Shown: positions 8,792 to 17,902 of the stretch, in pieces | Position numbering within the stretch: position 1 is the stretch's first letter | Layout: each line of letters opens with the position of its first letter | Assembly: GCF_004331255.1 (NCBI RefSeq) | Contig: NZ_SJOF01000011.1 | Span: 1 to 64,000 of the forward strand | Length of the DNA stretch: 64,000 bases | Direction: 5' to 3' | Source: Acinetobacter sp. ANC 4173 | Lineage (GTDB): Bacteria > Pseudomonadota > Gammaproteobacteria > Pseudomonadales > Moraxellaceae | The notes under the pieces: model-generated | Told to the model about the DNA's origin: nothing | The model's input: the letters and a program-made list of their open reading frames with translations, nothing else | Databases searched by the model: none | Position numbers and translations under genes: made by a program

Positions 8792-10681
8792 ATGAGCGAT
8801 ATGACTTCCCCTACTTCGCAAGTAGCGGCTCTGATTAGCCGAGGCAAAGAGCAAGGTTACTTAACTTATGCTGAGGTTAACGATCATCTCCCAGACTCGA
8901 TTACTGAAAGCGAACAAATTGAAGACATTATTCAGATGCTTCAAGACGTGGGTATTCCTGTACACGAACGTGCACCTGAATCTGACGATACAATGTTCGA
9001 AGACAATGCAGAAGCTGCCGATGAGGTTGCAGAAGAAGAAGCTGCTGCCGTTCTGGCCTCTGTAGAAAACGAACCTGGCCGCACCACAGATCCTGTACGT
9101 ATGTACATGCGTGAAATGGGTACTGTTGAGCTTTTAACCCGTGAGGGTGAAATTAGCATTGCGAAACGTATCGAAGAAGGTATTCGCGATGTTCTGCATT
9201 CTATTGCCTACTGGCCAAATGCAGTTGAAGTTGTTTTACAAGAATATAATGATTTTCTAGAAGGCGAACGTCGTCTTGCAGATATTTTATCAGGCTATTT
9301 AGACCCTGAAACCGATGAAGACATTCCAGAAGTCTTGGAAGAAGAATCTGAAGATATTGAAGATGATGAAGAGGCTTCAAGCAAGCCAACCAAAGATGTC
9401 AAACTTGATGACGAAGATGAAGACGAAGAGTCTGAAAGTGATGATGATTCTGAAGGTGATTCTGGCCCAGACCCTGAAGTCGCAAAAGTACGTTTTTCAG
9501 AACTGTCAAATGCTTGGGAACAAACCAAAACCGTAATTGCTAAACATGGTCGTAATAGCGACGAAGCTAAAGAGGCACTTGAAGCCCTTGCAACTGTGTT
9601 TATGATGTTCAAATTCACTCCGCGTCTATTTGATATCATTTCAGAAATGATTCGTGGCACTCACGACCAAATTCGTACCTCTGAACGTGAAGTGATGCGC
9701 TACGCAGTTCGTCGCGGCCGTATGGATCGTACTCAATTCCGTACATCGTTCCCAGGTCAAGAATCAAACTTTGCTTGGTTAGATGAACAAATTGCCAAAG
9801 CGCCAGCTGAGCATAAAGCGCATTTAGAAAAAGTACGTCCTGATGTACTTGCTTTCCAACAAAAAATTGCCGACATCGAAAAAGAATTGGACTTGAATGT
9901 AAAAGACATTAAAGACATTTCTAAACGTATGGCTGTGGGTGAAGCAAAAGCGCGTCGTGCGAAAAAGGAAATGGTTGAAGCCAACCTTCGTTTGGTAATT
10001 TCCATTGCGAAAAAATATACCAACCGTGGCTTACAATTCTTGGACTTGATTCAAGAAGGTAACATCGGCTTGATGAAAGCAGTCGACAAGTTTGAATACC
10101 GTCGTGGTTATAAGTTCTCAACTTATGCAACATGGTGGATTCGCCAGGCGATTACTCGTTCAATTGCGGACCAAGCACGTACCATTCGTATTCCAGTACA
10201 CATGATCGAAACCATTAACAAGATCAACCGTGTATCTCGTCAACTTCTTCAAGAAATGGGTCGTGAACCTACACCTGAAGAATTAGGTGAACGTCTGGAA
10301 ATGGACGAAGTTAAAGTACGTAAAGTCCTCAAAATTGCCAAAGAACCGATTTCTATGGAAACGCCAATTGGTGATGATGAAGATTCGCATTTGGGTGACT
10401 TCATTGAAGACAGCAACATCACGTCACCTGTCGATGCTGCAACTTCAGAAGGCTTAAAAGAAGCAACCCGTGAAGTGCTTGAAAACTTGACTGAACGTGA
10501 AGCAAAAGTCTTGAAAATGCGTTTTGGTATTGATATGCCAACCGACCATACATTGGAAGAAGTGGGCAAACAGTTTGACGTGACACGTGAACGTATTCGT
10601 CAGATTGAAGCCAAAGCACTGCGTAAATTACGTCACCCTTCTCGTTCTGAACATTTACGTTCATTCCTAGAAAACGACTAA
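8792..10681 (+). CDS. rpoD: RNA polymerase sigma factor RpoD (sigma-70)
   Basis: Primary sigma factor, 629 residues. Region 1.1 occupies about 1-80, region 1.2 begins at [11 protein letters not shown], and a long acidic stretch (about 180-235, rich in E/D/S) lies in the non-conserved region before region 2. Region 2 contains [40 protein letters not shown] and [18 protein letters not shown]. Region 4 ends with the helix-turn-helix [22 protein letters not shown]. The acidic insert is usual in Acinetobacter RpoD. Confidence 0.98.
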   Translation: MSDMTSPTSQVAALISRGKEQGYLTYAEVNDHLPDSITESEQIEDIIQMLQDVGIPVHERAPESDDTMFEDNAEAADEVAEEEAAAVLASVENEPGRTTDPVRMYMREMGTVELLTREGEISIAKRIEEGIRDVLHSIAYWPNAVEVVLQEYNDFLEGERRLADILSGYLDPETDEDIPEVLEEESEDIEDDEEASSKPTKDVKLDDEDEDEESESDDDSEGDSGPDPEVAKVRFSELSNAWEQTKTVIAKHGRNSDEAKEALEALATVFMMFKFTPRLFDIISEMIRGTHDQIRTSEREVMRYAVRRGRMDRTQFRTSFPGQESNFAWLDEQIAKAPAEHKAHLEKVRPDVLAFQQKIADIEKELDLNVKDIKDISKRMAVGEAKARRAKKEMVEANLRLVISIAKKYTNRGLQFLDLIQEGNIGLMKAVDKFEYRRGYKFSTYATWWIRQAITRSIADQARTIRIPVHMIETINKINRVSRQLLQEMGREPTPEELGERLEMDEVKVRKVLKIAKEPISMETPIGDDEDSHLGDFIEDSNITSPVDAATSEGLKEATREVLENLTEREAKVLKMRFGIDMPTDHTLEEVGKQFDVTRERIRQIEAKALRKLRHPSRSEHLRSFLEND

Positions 10682-10696
10682 TTTATAACGATACGA

Positions 10697-10727
10697 TGGA
10701 GACTTGAAATTTAACCAAAAGTCTCCA
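10697..10727 (+). terminator. Hairpin after rpoD (first)
   Basis: TGGAGACT (10697-10704) pairs with AGTCTCCA (10720-10727) around a 15-base loop. There is no U-tract, so it may be a 3'-end stabiliser rather than a terminator. Confidence 0.45.
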
Positions 10728-10750
10728 TTATGTATTTAAGAGCAACACCT

Positions 10751-10777
10751 AACGCCTGCAATTTCGCAGGCGTTTAA
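10751..10777 (+). terminator. Hairpin after rpoD (second)
   Basis: AACGCCTGC (10751-10759) pairs with GCAGGCGTT (10766-10774), followed by only a few T's. It may terminate rpoD or separate it from the YbeD-like gene. Confidence 0.6.
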
Positions 10778-10797
10778 AATAAGGGGGACTGACGCTC

Positions 10798-11091
10798 ATG
10801 ACCATGTTAGACCGCACACCATCACGTGAATTACAAGAACATCTTTGGGTGTTTCCTATGGACTACCCGATTAAACTCATTGGTCTTGCTGGCACTGAGT
10901 TACATGTAGCAGTGGTTGAAATTTTAGTGAAACATTTCCCTGAATTTGATGGTGATTCGATCCAAGTACAACCATCACGTACAGGTAAATATCACTCTCT
11001 CACTGCACAATTACGCTTTGAAGAGTTAGAACAAGTCCATCAGTTATATGCAGATCTTGCGGCTTGCCCATTAATTAAGACTGCACTATAA
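10798..11091 (+). CDS. YbeD-like DUF493 family protein
   Basis: 97 residues with the DUF493 (UPF0250/YbeD) pattern: FPMDYPIKLIGLAG near the N-terminus and PSRTGKYHSLTAQL in the middle, consistent with a small ferredoxin-like alpha/beta fold. In many proteobacteria this family sits just before lipB, as here (lipB follows after 133 bases). A role linked to lipoate metabolism is inferred from that context. ATG 10798 has AAGGGGG at 10781-10787. Confidence 0.88.
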   Translation: MTMLDRTPSRELQEHLWVFPMDYPIKLIGLAGTELHVAVVEILVKHFPEFDGDSIQVQPSRTGKYHSLTAQLRFEELEQVHQLYADLAACPLIKTAL

Positions 11092-11097
11092 GTACTC

Positions 11098-11127
11098 AAA
11101 AAAACACGCGAATTGCGTGTTTTTTTA
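11098..11127 (+). terminator. Rho-independent terminator between ybeD-like gene and lipB
   Basis: AAAAAAACACGC (11098-11109) pairs with GCGTGTTTTTTT (11115-11127 region), loop GAATT. It should separate the two transcripts or attenuate lipB. Confidence 0.88.
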
Positions 11128-11224
11128 TATCAATTTTTATTCCATTTCAGATATATCTCCCTATCCAACTCTGCTCAGCTTATAATTTAACTCACATTCA
11201 AATCTTATTAAGGGTGCTGTCGAC

Positions 11225-11887
11225 ATGACTGATGCTGTACTCAAACCCACTTTAATCATTCGTCAATTTAATCAGCTTACCCCTTATGCCGATCGCTTTC
11301 AGGACATGAAACAATTGACCGAACAGCGTGATGCAGAAACGCCTGACGAACTGTGGTTATTACAACATCCAGATGTACTGACTCAAGGTCAAGCAGGCAA
11401 ACCAGAACACATTTTAATTCCTTCCAACATTCCTGTAGTACAAACAGATCGAGGGGGGCAAGTGACATGGCATGGCCCAGGTCAATTGGTGGCTTACTTC
11501 ATGTTTGATCTCAATCGTCTCGGTTGGAATGTGCGCACCCTTGTGTCCTATGCAGAAAACTTGATGATTGAGTTACTGAATAAATACGGGATTAACGCCT
11601 ATGCCAAACCCGATGCACCTGGGGTTTATGTAAACGAGCGCAAAATAGGATCTTTAGGGTTTAAAATTCGTCGTGGGCGCAGTTATCATGGGCTAGCACT
11701 CAATATTAATTGTGATTTAGCTGGTTTTCACACCATCAATCCATGTGGCTATTCAGGCCTAGAAATGGTACGCATGCATGACTTGATTCAACAAAACCCG
11801 CCAAGTTTTGAAAACTTATGCGTCGATATCATTGAAACTTTACAAAACAGCGGGTACTTTAATAAAGTTCAAATTGTTCAACAATAA
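11225..11887 (+). CDS. lipB: Octanoyl-[acyl carrier protein]:protein octanoyltransferase
   Basis: Transfers octanoate from acyl carrier protein to lipoyl domains, the first step of lipoate synthesis. 220 residues. The family motif TDRGGQVTWHGPGQLVAY (74-91) is intact, and the catalytic pair is Lys140 in RKIGSLGF and Cys174 in NPCGYSGL. The start ATG 11225 follows AAGGGTG with a short spacer. No lipA is found within the window next to it. Confidence 0.95.
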   Translation: MTDAVLKPTLIIRQFNQLTPYADRFQDMKQLTEQRDAETPDELWLLQHPDVLTQGQAGKPEHILIPSNIPVVQTDRGGQVTWHGPGQLVAYFMFDLNRLGWNVRTLVSYAENLMIELLNKYGINAYAKPDAPGVYVNERKIGSLGFKIRRGRSYHGLALNINCDLAGFHTINPCGYSGLEMVRMHDLIQQNPPSFENLCVDIIETLQNSGYFNKVQIVQQ

Positions 11888-11968
11888 GCACTTTACTTTA
11901 TATAGTGAAATAAATTAGAGTATTTACTCTAAATAAAACAAAAGACTCTTAAACTCAGGGATAAGCAA

Positions 11969-12502
11969 GTGATTTTAAATAAATCAGTAAAACCTGCTTT
12001 ACAGCTCGCCTATGTCAAACTCATGATGGATGTGATTGGCAGAGGATTGGTTATGGCAAGTCAGGTGGATGATGAAGTTAAGCAGGAAGTCGCAAAATTT
12101 CCTGCAAATTTCGTATTGTCCATGAAGGTATTCCCACATGGTCCTGCTTTTATTGCCAAAGTCACCGATAATCATCAATTGTTATTATTAAACGACACTG
12201 AGCAAAAACCAGACCTCACCATTACCTTCAAACATCTCAGTCATGCTTTTTTAGTCTTTTCTTTTCAAGAAAGTACCGCTCAAGCATTTGCCAATGACCG
12301 AATGATTGCCGATGGTGATTTATCTTATGCCATTCGTTTGGTTCGTTGCTTGAATAAAATGGAAGCATTGATTTTACCTAAATTACTGGCTGAACTTGCA
12401 GTCAAACAATACCCACACGAACTTAGCCTAAAAGAAAAGCTTACAGGCGCAGCCAATATTTATCTTAAAGTGGCTCAATCATATTTCAAACGGAGCGCAT
12501 AA
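11969..12502 (+). CDS. SCP2-like sterol/lipid-carrier domain protein
   Basis: 177 residues from GTG 11969, with AGGG upstream. The central part (FVLSMKVFPHGPAFIAKVTDN...LTITFKHLSHAFLVFSFQESTAQAFANDRMIADGDLSYAIRLVRCL) resembles an SCP2 lipid-binding fold, where a hydrophobic pocket holds fatty or sterol-like ligands. It ends one base before the iron-dependent alcohol dehydrogenase, so translation is probably coupled. A role in presenting a lipophilic alcohol or aldehyde to that enzyme is inference only. The domain call is moderate. Confidence 0.65.
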   Translation: MILNKSVKPALQLAYVKLMMDVIGRGLVMASQVDDEVKQEVAKFPANFVLSMKVFPHGPAFIAKVTDNHQLLLLNDTEQKPDLTITFKHLSHAFLVFSFQESTAQAFANDRMIADGDLSYAIRLVRCLNKMEALILPKLLAELAVKQYPHELSLKEKLTGAANIYLKVAQSYFKRSA

Positions 12503-12503
12503 C

Positions 12504-13688
12504 ATGGCAAAGCCTTATTACGAATTTTTTTGCCCAGTTAAAGTGATTGCGGGTAATGCCGCGTTAGAGCACATTCCTTTTGAACTTGCTACATTGGGTG
12601 CAAAACGCCCCATGATCATCACCGATAAAGGCGTGCGTGGTAACCAATTATTGGCACCCATTGAAGCGGCTTTTGAATCGACCGATGCAGTAATTGGCTG
12701 TATTTTTGATGATGTTCCACCTGATTCAAGCTTAGATACCGTCCGTCGTGCCGCAGCTTTATATCGTGAAAACCAATGTGATGCGATTATTGCTGTTGGT
12801 GGTGGTTCAGTCATTGATACATCTAAAGCAACCAATATTTTGGTCAGTGAAGGCGGTGATGATTTACTGCAATATTCAGGCGCACACAACTTACCTAAGC
12901 CATTAAAACCGTTCTTTGTGATTCCAACCACATCAGGTACAGGCTCTGAAGTGACCATGGTTGCAGTGGTTTCCGACACGTCCAAGAATGTAAAAATGGC
13001 ATTTGCTTCATATTACCTGATGCCACATGCTGCAATTCTTGATCCGCGTATGACGCTTACCCTTCCACCGCATTTAACCGCGATGACGGCAATGGATGCA
13101 CTCACTCATGCCATTGAAGCCTATACATGCATGGCAGCCAACCCAATCAGTGATGCCTATGCAACGGCTGCAATCAAAAAAATTAGCGCTAATTTATTTA
13201 ATGTTTTAGATAACCAGAATGATTCACAAGGTCGTTTAGAATTGGCGCAAGCATCTACTATGGCCGGTATTGCCTTCTCTAATTCTATGGTCGGTCTGGT
13301 TCATTCTTTAGGACATGCACTCGGTGCTGTAGCTCACCTGCCCCATGGTCTATGCATGAATCTCTTCTTGCCTTATGTATTGGAATACAACAAAGAAGTA
13401 AATGGCGATAAAATTGCAGACTTACTGCTTCCGCTTGCAGGAGCCGATATTTATGCGCAAACACCAGCACATTTACGTGCAAATAAAGCCATCTCGACTA
13501 TTCAAGCCATGCGTGATCGTTTGTTTAGTCTGACCAAACTGCCAAGAACACTACAAGAAACAGGCAAAGTCACCGAAGCTCAACTGGATGAAGTGGCCGA
13601 AAAAGCCTTAAATGATGGCTCCATCATTTATAATCCAAAGGAAGCATCTTTTGAAGACTTAAGATCCATTCTTCAAAAAGCATGGTAA
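12504..13688 (+). CDS. Iron-containing (group III) alcohol dehydrogenase
   Basis: NAD(P)-dependent oxidoreductase of 394 residues interconverting alcohols and aldehydes. The nucleotide-binding AVGGGSVIDTSK (about 97-108) and the PTTSGTGSEVT motif are present. Expected metal ligands are Asp198, His202, His267 and His281, spaced as in E. coli FucO. The substrate is not clear; medium or long-chain alcohols are plausible in Acinetobacter, which grows on alkanes and wax esters. It is coupled to the SCP2-like gene upstream and ends in its own terminator. Confidence 0.9.
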   Translation: MAKPYYEFFCPVKVIAGNAALEHIPFELATLGAKRPMIITDKGVRGNQLLAPIEAAFESTDAVIGCIFDDVPPDSSLDTVRRAAALYRENQCDAIIAVGGGSVIDTSKATNILVSEGGDDLLQYSGAHNLPKPLKPFFVIPTTSGTGSEVTMVAVVSDTSKNVKMAFASYYLMPHAAILDPRMTLTLPPHLTAMTAMDALTHAIEAYTCMAANPISDAYATAAIKKISANLFNVLDNQNDSQGRLELAQASTMAGIAFSNSMVGLVHSLGHALGAVAHLPHGLCMNLFLPYVLEYNKEVNGDKIADLLLPLAGADIYAQTPAHLRANKAISTIQAMRDRLFSLTKLPRTLQETGKVTEAQLDEVAEKALNDGSIIYNPKEASFEDLRSILQKAW

Positions 13689-13706
13689 AAATGCAATAAA
13701 TAATGA

Positions 13707-13735
13707 AGCCTGATGTTCTAACATCAGGCTTTTTC
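13707..13735 (+). terminator. Rho-independent terminator of the SCP2-ADH unit
   Basis: A perfect 11-bp stem, 13707-13717 with 13720-13730 (core GCCTGATG/CATCAGGC), is followed by T's. Confidence 0.88.
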
Positions 13736-13861
13736 ATAAATGACACATTGGTCATTTATTTTTTACCTATTTGGCAGAGAATTTGCTAAAAATTCTACAA
13801 AAATACTGACAAGTGACATCAGTTTAGGATAAATTGGCGCACTTTATTTTATTCGTAGGGG

Positions 13862-13884
13862 GGATCGTTCGTCTCAAACGATCC
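13862..13884 (+). promoter_or_regulatory. Leader hairpin before the APC permease
   Basis: GGATCGTT (13862-13869) and AACGATCC (13877-13884) form a perfect 8-bp stem with a 7-base loop, 48 bases before the permease start. There is no U-tract. It may be an operator or a structured leader element. Confidence 0.45.
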
Positions 13885-13931
13885 TTATAAACATGACTGA
13901 TCCTTGATCAACGATTAAGAGGATAACGCCG

Positions 13932-15326
13932 TTGACAAATAACTCTGGGACTCAATCGGCAGCTAAACTGCAAAAAACGCTTGGATTTTGGCACATCGTC
14001 ATTATTGGCCTAGCATATATTCAGCCAATGACCTTGTTTGATACTTTTGGTTTAGTATCTGAAGAAAGCCATTATCATGTTCCAACCTCTTATATTATTG
14101 CCTTGGTTGCGATTCTATTTACCTCTATTAGTTACGGACACATGATCCGTCGCTACCCATCCTCAGGTTCCGCCTATACCTATGCCCAAAAATCCATTCA
14201 CCCGAATGTCGGCTTTATGGTGGGTTGGTCATCTTGGTTAGACTATCTATTATCGCCAATGGTCAACATTGTTCTGGCAGTAATTTATTTAGAGGCCTTA
14301 TTCCCAGATGTAAACCATTGGGTTTGGGTTGTTGGTCTTACTGCAATGATGACAGGGGTAAACTTACGCGGTGCGCGTTTTGTTGCCAACTTTAACAGTC
14401 TGATTGTTTTCGTTCAGTTGGGGGTAATTGCATACTTTACATGGATGGTGTATCAATTACTGGCTGGTGGTGTGAATGCAGATGGCACTCTGATCAATGC
14501 GAAATATCAGCTTTGGAGCCTTGAACCATTTTGGAACGAGATGACCACTGTTGGTGCATTAATTACAGGTGCAACGTTACTCTGCTTCTCTTTCACAGGG
14601 TTTGACTCTTTAAGTTCGCTGGCAGAAGAAACCAAAGACACTGAAAAAACGCTACCTAAAGCTATTTTCATGACGGCATTATTTGCAGGTGTGATTTTCA
14701 TCATCAGCACCTATTTCATGCAAATTTACTTCCCGAATGATCCAAAAACTTACTTTGAAGATGTCGCTGCAACTCAGCCAGATATCTTGCAAGCTGTAGG
14801 TGGTGTCGCCTTCAAAACAGCAGTATTGTATTTTGCGATTGTGACGGTAATGGCATCGGGTATTTCTGCACATGCGGGTGTATCACGCTTAATGTATGTG
14901 ATGGGTCGTGACGGCGTCATCAATAAAAAAGTATTTGGTCATATCAGCCCAAGAACATATACCCCGTCTTACAATATTTTGATTGTCGGTTTAGTGGCTT
15001 TAACAGCAGGCTTTATGGACCTTGATATTGTGATTTCAATGATTAGTTTTGGCGCTTTAACCGCATTTACTTTTGTGAATCTATCGGTGATTTCACGTTA
15101 TGCACTGCGTGATGGTCGCACAAAATCAACCAAAGAAATTATGAACTTCGTGGTTATTCCAATGCTTGGTTTCCTCAGCATTTTTGCCATGTGGCTTGAA
15201 ATTGAAGAAACTGCTTTGAAATATGGTTTGTGGTGGGCAATGTTTGGTATTTTATACCTAGGTTATAAAACCAAAGGGTTTAAACAACCTGCTCCGCAAC
15301 ATAATGAATTTGATGATCATCATTAA
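13932..15326 (+). CDS. APC-family amino acid/polyamine permease (PuuP-like)
   Basis: Inner-membrane secondary transporter of 464 residues with about 12 spans. The N-terminal GFWHIVIIGLAYIQPMTLFDTFG and the FSFTGFDSLSSLAEETKD segment are typical of the APC superfamily and resemble putrescine importers. The start is a TTG at 13932 preceded by GAGG (13919-13922); no in-frame ATG lies near, and the first membrane span begins soon after. The C-terminus is His/Asp-rich (HNEFDDHH). The exact substrate is not established. Confidence 0.85.
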   Translation: MTNNSGTQSAAKLQKTLGFWHIVIIGLAYIQPMTLFDTFGLVSEESHYHVPTSYIIALVAILFTSISYGHMIRRYPSSGSAYTYAQKSIHPNVGFMVGWSSWLDYLLSPMVNIVLAVIYLEALFPDVNHWVWVVGLTAMMTGVNLRGARFVANFNSLIVFVQLGVIAYFTWMVYQLLAGGVNADGTLINAKYQLWSLEPFWNEMTTVGALITGATLLCFSFTGFDSLSSLAEETKDTEKTLPKAIFMTALFAGVIFIISTYFMQIYFPNDPKTYFEDVAATQPDILQAVGGVAFKTAVLYFAIVTVMASGISAHAGVSRLMYVMGRDGVINKKVFGHISPRTYTPSYNILIVGLVALTAGFMDLDIVISMISFGALTAFTFVNLSVISRYALRDGRTKSTKEIMNFVVIPMLGFLSIFAMWLEIEETALKYGLWWAMFGILYLGYKTKGFKQPAPQHNEFDDHH

Positions 15327-15337
15327 TTTTCATGCAT

Positions 15338-15366
15338 AAAAAAAGACGCATCATGCGTCTTTTTTT
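15338..15366. terminator. Bidirectional terminator between permease and flavodoxin genes
   Basis: Seven A's plus GACGCA (15338-15350) pair with TGCGTC plus seven T's (15354-15366), loop TCA. T-tracts face both ways, serving the convergent genes. Confidence 0.92.
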
Positions 15367-15374
15367 ATGTTGGT

Positions 15375-15929
15375 TTATGCCAAAAACTTGTTGGTAATCG
15401 TGGCAATTCGCTGTGCATAAACCTTTGCCGTTTCGAGATCACCACTAGGAATTTCATCAACACTGGCATCTGAAGGTGTTTGGACCAATAAACCAACTGA
15501 ACCACCTAAATTATTCACATCTTCACGGGTCGCTGATTTACTATTTGCAGGCAATAAACCCAAACTCACCCAAATTCCCCCATGCTGGGAAGCAAGGGTT
15601 TGTAACTGAATTAACGTGACCTGTTTATCACCATTTAAACTGGCGCTATTGGTAAATCCACCAAAAATTTTATCTTGCCATGCGCGAGTAAACCATTTTT
15701 TTGACGTTGCATCAGCAAACTTTTTAAATTGCCAAGGTGCTGTTCCCATGTAGGTCGGCGCACCAAATACAATCGCATCCGATTGATCGAGTGTCACCCA
15801 ATCCTGTTCTTGAATATCACCATTTGCATCAATTTCAATTAGATTTGCTGAAATTTCCTGAGCAAAAGTTTGTGCAATCACTTTGGTATGACCATAACCA
15901 GAAAAATAAACCACCGAAACATTAGACAT
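15375..15929 (-). CDS. Flavodoxin-family (WrbA-like) FMN protein
   Basis: 184 residues. The N-terminal VVYFSGYGHTKVIAQTFAQ phosphate-binding loop and FGAPTYMGTAPWQFKKFAD fit the flavodoxin-like/NAD(P)H:quinone reductase (WrbA-like) fold that binds FMN. A C-terminal GGSVGLLVQ follows. It lies on the same strand as, and 72 bases downstream of, the SDR gene, with the HxlR regulator divergent beyond it. A role in two-electron reduction of quinones or similar electrophiles is inferred from family and context. Confidence 0.83.
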   Translation of the reverse strand: MSNVSVVYFSGYGHTKVIAQTFAQEISANLIEIDANGDIQEQDWVTLDQSDAIVFGAPTYMGTAPWQFKKFADATSKKWFTRAWQDKIFGGFTNSASLNGDKQVTLIQLQTLASQHGGIWVSLGLLPANSKSATREDVNNLGGSVGLLVQTPSDASVDEIPSGDLETAKVYAQRIATITNKFLA

Positions 15930-16001
15930 CTTGTTTTCCTCTATTTAAATCAAACATTTTGAGACTTCAATACAATGATGAAGCCACATAATTACTTTTC
16001 A

Positions 16002-16718
16002 CTAAATCTGATCGGGTTCGAGTTTGACATAACTTGCCACGACATCACTCAAGCCTTGTTTTAAACTTTGGGTTTTCTCCCCCACCAGCACTTCATAAGC
16101 ATTTTGTTGAATCCCTGCAAAGATCTGTTCTGCAACAAACTCAGGAGTAAACTTCGGAATAGCTAAACCCCGTGTTAAATCGGTATCAATAAACCCAACA
16201 TGCACTCCCATCACCTGAATATGAAACTGTGATAACCATTGGCGACTGGAGTTGGTATAAGACCACGCAGCCGCTTTAGAAATTGCATAACCTGTTAATG
16301 AGGTACTCGGTTCCCAAGAGACATCCGACAAAATATTCACCACATAACCCTGTTGGTTTTGCTGCAAAATAGGCGAAAATATTTGTGTGACCCGCATCAT
16401 GCCAAACAAATTGGTTTCTAAAATTTTATGGGTTGTATCAATAATATTGGCATCTACTGGATGCGTATTTAACAGTGCAATACCTGCATTATTTACCAAT
16501 ATATTCGTATCAGCACAGGTTTGCGCTGCTCGCTGGATAGATTGCTCATCATTCACATCAAGTTGCACAGGAATTAAACCTTCTTCTTGAAACCCTGCTA
16601 CTTGACGCATGGCGACATATACTTTTTTTGCGCCTTGTTTACGTGCTTCACGTGCAATTGCCAAACCTAGCCCGCGATTAGCACCTGTAACAAAAACAAC
16701 GGCATTTGTAACTTTCAT
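16002..16718 (-). CDS. Short-chain dehydrogenase/reductase
   Basis: NAD(P)-dependent oxidoreductase of 238 residues. The Rossmann motif TGANRGLG is at 11-18, followed by NNAG and the catalytic YAISK (Tyr-x3-Lys). I chose the ATG whose first base is 16718 because GGGATGG lies about eight bases upstream; ATGs at 16754 and 16730 would add 12 or 4 residues. It is divergent from the HxlR regulator, and the intervening region holds nested palindromes, so it is the likely HxlR target. Confidence 0.88.
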   Translation of the reverse strand: MKVTNAVVFVTGANRGLGLAIAREARKQGAKKVYVAMRQVAGFQEEGLIPVQLDVNDEQSIQRAAQTCADTNILVNNAGIALLNTHPVDANIIDTTHKILETNLFGMMRVTQIFSPILQQNQQGYVVNILSDVSWEPSTSLTGYAISKAAAWSYTNSSRQWLSQFHIQVMGVHVGFIDTDLTRGLAIPKFTPEFVAEQIFAGIQQNAYEVLVGEKTQSLKQGLSDVVASYVKLEPDQI

Positions 16719-16818
16719 TGCATGATCCATCCCAAAAATGATTGGTGATCGCAATACAGCTTCTATTCATAACAGTAGCGCAATCTTCATTCACCTATGA
16801 TACACTTCTGAAACCTAG

Positions 16819-16860
16819 TATCAATTAGTTACCGCATGGTAACTGGTATAGAAATTGATA
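16819..16860. promoter_or_regulatory. Nested palindromes, probable HxlR operator
   Basis: An inner perfect dyad AGTTACC (16827-16833), GCAT, GGTAACT (16838-16844) is enclosed by TATCAATT (16819-16826) and AATTGATA (16853-16860). The block lies between the divergent SDR and HxlR-type genes, where such a regulator and its target usually share an operator. Confidence 0.6.
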
Positions 16861-16899
16861 TTTAACGTGGCAGAATGTAAGCAATGAGGTCGGTAATTT

Positions 16900-17286
16900 A
16901 TGAACAAGCCACTGAAATTTAATATTTTTCATCCTGATTGTCCTGCACGACTTTTTTTTGAAAAATTTGCAGATAAATGGATCTTATTGATTGTATATAC
17001 GCTGGATCAGGAATCTCAGCATTTCAACGAATTGAAAAAAAATATCCTAGGAATTTCACCTAAAGTACTCTCGCAAAAATTGAAAATATTAGAACGCGAT
17101 GGGTTTTTAACGCGCACTATTCACGAAGACAATGTCATCCGCGTTGAATATGCACTGACAGAAATAGGCAAAGATTTTGCGCAAAATGCCTATCAAATGA
17201 AAGACTGGGTCGAAGCCAATATGGGGAAAGTTTTAAAATCAAGACAGGGTTTTGATCAGCACCAAGAACCAGCAGAGTCGGTTTAA
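16900..17286 (+). CDS. HxlR-family winged-helix regulator
   Basis: 128 residues with the HxlR layout: CPARLFFEKFADKWILLIVYTL, then FNELKKNILGISPKVLSQKLKILERDGFLTR as the DNA-binding winged helix. A single Cys at position 14 just before the first helix corresponds in place to the redox or electrophile-sensing Cys of YodB-type members. GAGGT precedes the ATG. Divergence from the SDR and flavodoxin genes suggests that it controls them. It is probably a dimer. Confidence 0.88.
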   Translation: MNKPLKFNIFHPDCPARLFFEKFADKWILLIVYTLDQESQHFNELKKNILGISPKVLSQKLKILERDGFLTRTIHEDNVIRVEYALTEIGKDFAQNAYQMKDWVEANMGKVLKSRQGFDQHQEPAESV

Positions 17287-17310
17287 ATCGACTCCGCCAT
17301 TTTAGTTAGC

Positions 17311-17796
17311 TTATTCTTTTGCGAGTTGCTTAAAGCCTTGCTGACGCCATGCTTCATAGACAATTACCGCAGTGGCATTAGATAAATTCAAACTGCGAGA
17401 ATTGGCTGCCATGGGTAAACGAATCCAATGTTGCTGTGGAAACATTAAACGCACATGTTCAGGTAAACCACGTGTTTCTGGTCCCATTAATAATGCAACT
17501 GGTCGATTCAAATCAGAAGTATGTGGCGTCTCAGTCCCTTTAGTGGTTAAAGGATAGATGGCATCTTTATCCACACCTTGCGTTGCCAAAAATTCAAGAC
17601 ATTGTTCAATGTTGTCCCAAATTTGCATGCGTGCCCATTCATGATAGTCCAAACCCGCACGTTTGAGTTTTTTATCATCCAACTCAAAACCTAAAGGTTT
17701 AACCAAGTGTAACTGCGCTCCAGTATTGGCACATAAACGAATGATATTTCCTGTATTGGCAGGAATTTCAGGCTCGTATAAAACAACATGGATCAC
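17311..17796 (-). CDS. trmL: tRNA (cytidine(34)-2'-O)-methyltransferase
   Basis: SPOUT-class methyltransferase that 2'-O-methylates the wobble base of tRNA-Leu isoacceptors. 161 residues, the usual size. Motif 1 is [29 protein letters not shown] (4-32), motif 2 [11 protein letters not shown], and motif 3 [25 protein letters not shown], which forms the knotted SAM site. It is convergent with hxlR and lies downstream of cysG on the same strand. Confidence 0.95.
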   Translation of the reverse strand: MIHVVLYEPEIPANTGNIIRLCANTGAQLHLVKPLGFELDDKKLKRAGLDYHEWARMQIWDNIEQCLEFLATQGVDKDAIYPLTTKGTETPHTSDLNRPVALLMGPETRGLPEHVRLMFPQQHWIRLPMAANSRSLNLSNATAVIVYEAWRQQGFKQLAKE

Positions 17797-17902
17797 AGCA
17801 TTTCTCTACTTAATAATATGACTAACACAAAAATTGATTATTCCGTTTGGAACAATTTATTCCCTGAGGGTTAGCAGATGGAATGAAACAATGGCAATCA
17901 TG

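Noticed and set aside
9295..9660. 121-codon minus-strand frame inside rpoD
   Set aside because: Ser-rich shadow of the acidic RpoD segment; no independent signals.
10751..10774. Possible riboswitch or attenuator before the YbeD-like gene
   Set aside because: It is a single short hairpin best explained as the 3' end of rpoD; no conserved ligand-binding core is visible.
12518..12985. 155-codon minus-strand frame within the alcohol dehydrogenase gene
   Set aside because: Antisense shadow; the plus-strand protein has the complete family motifs.
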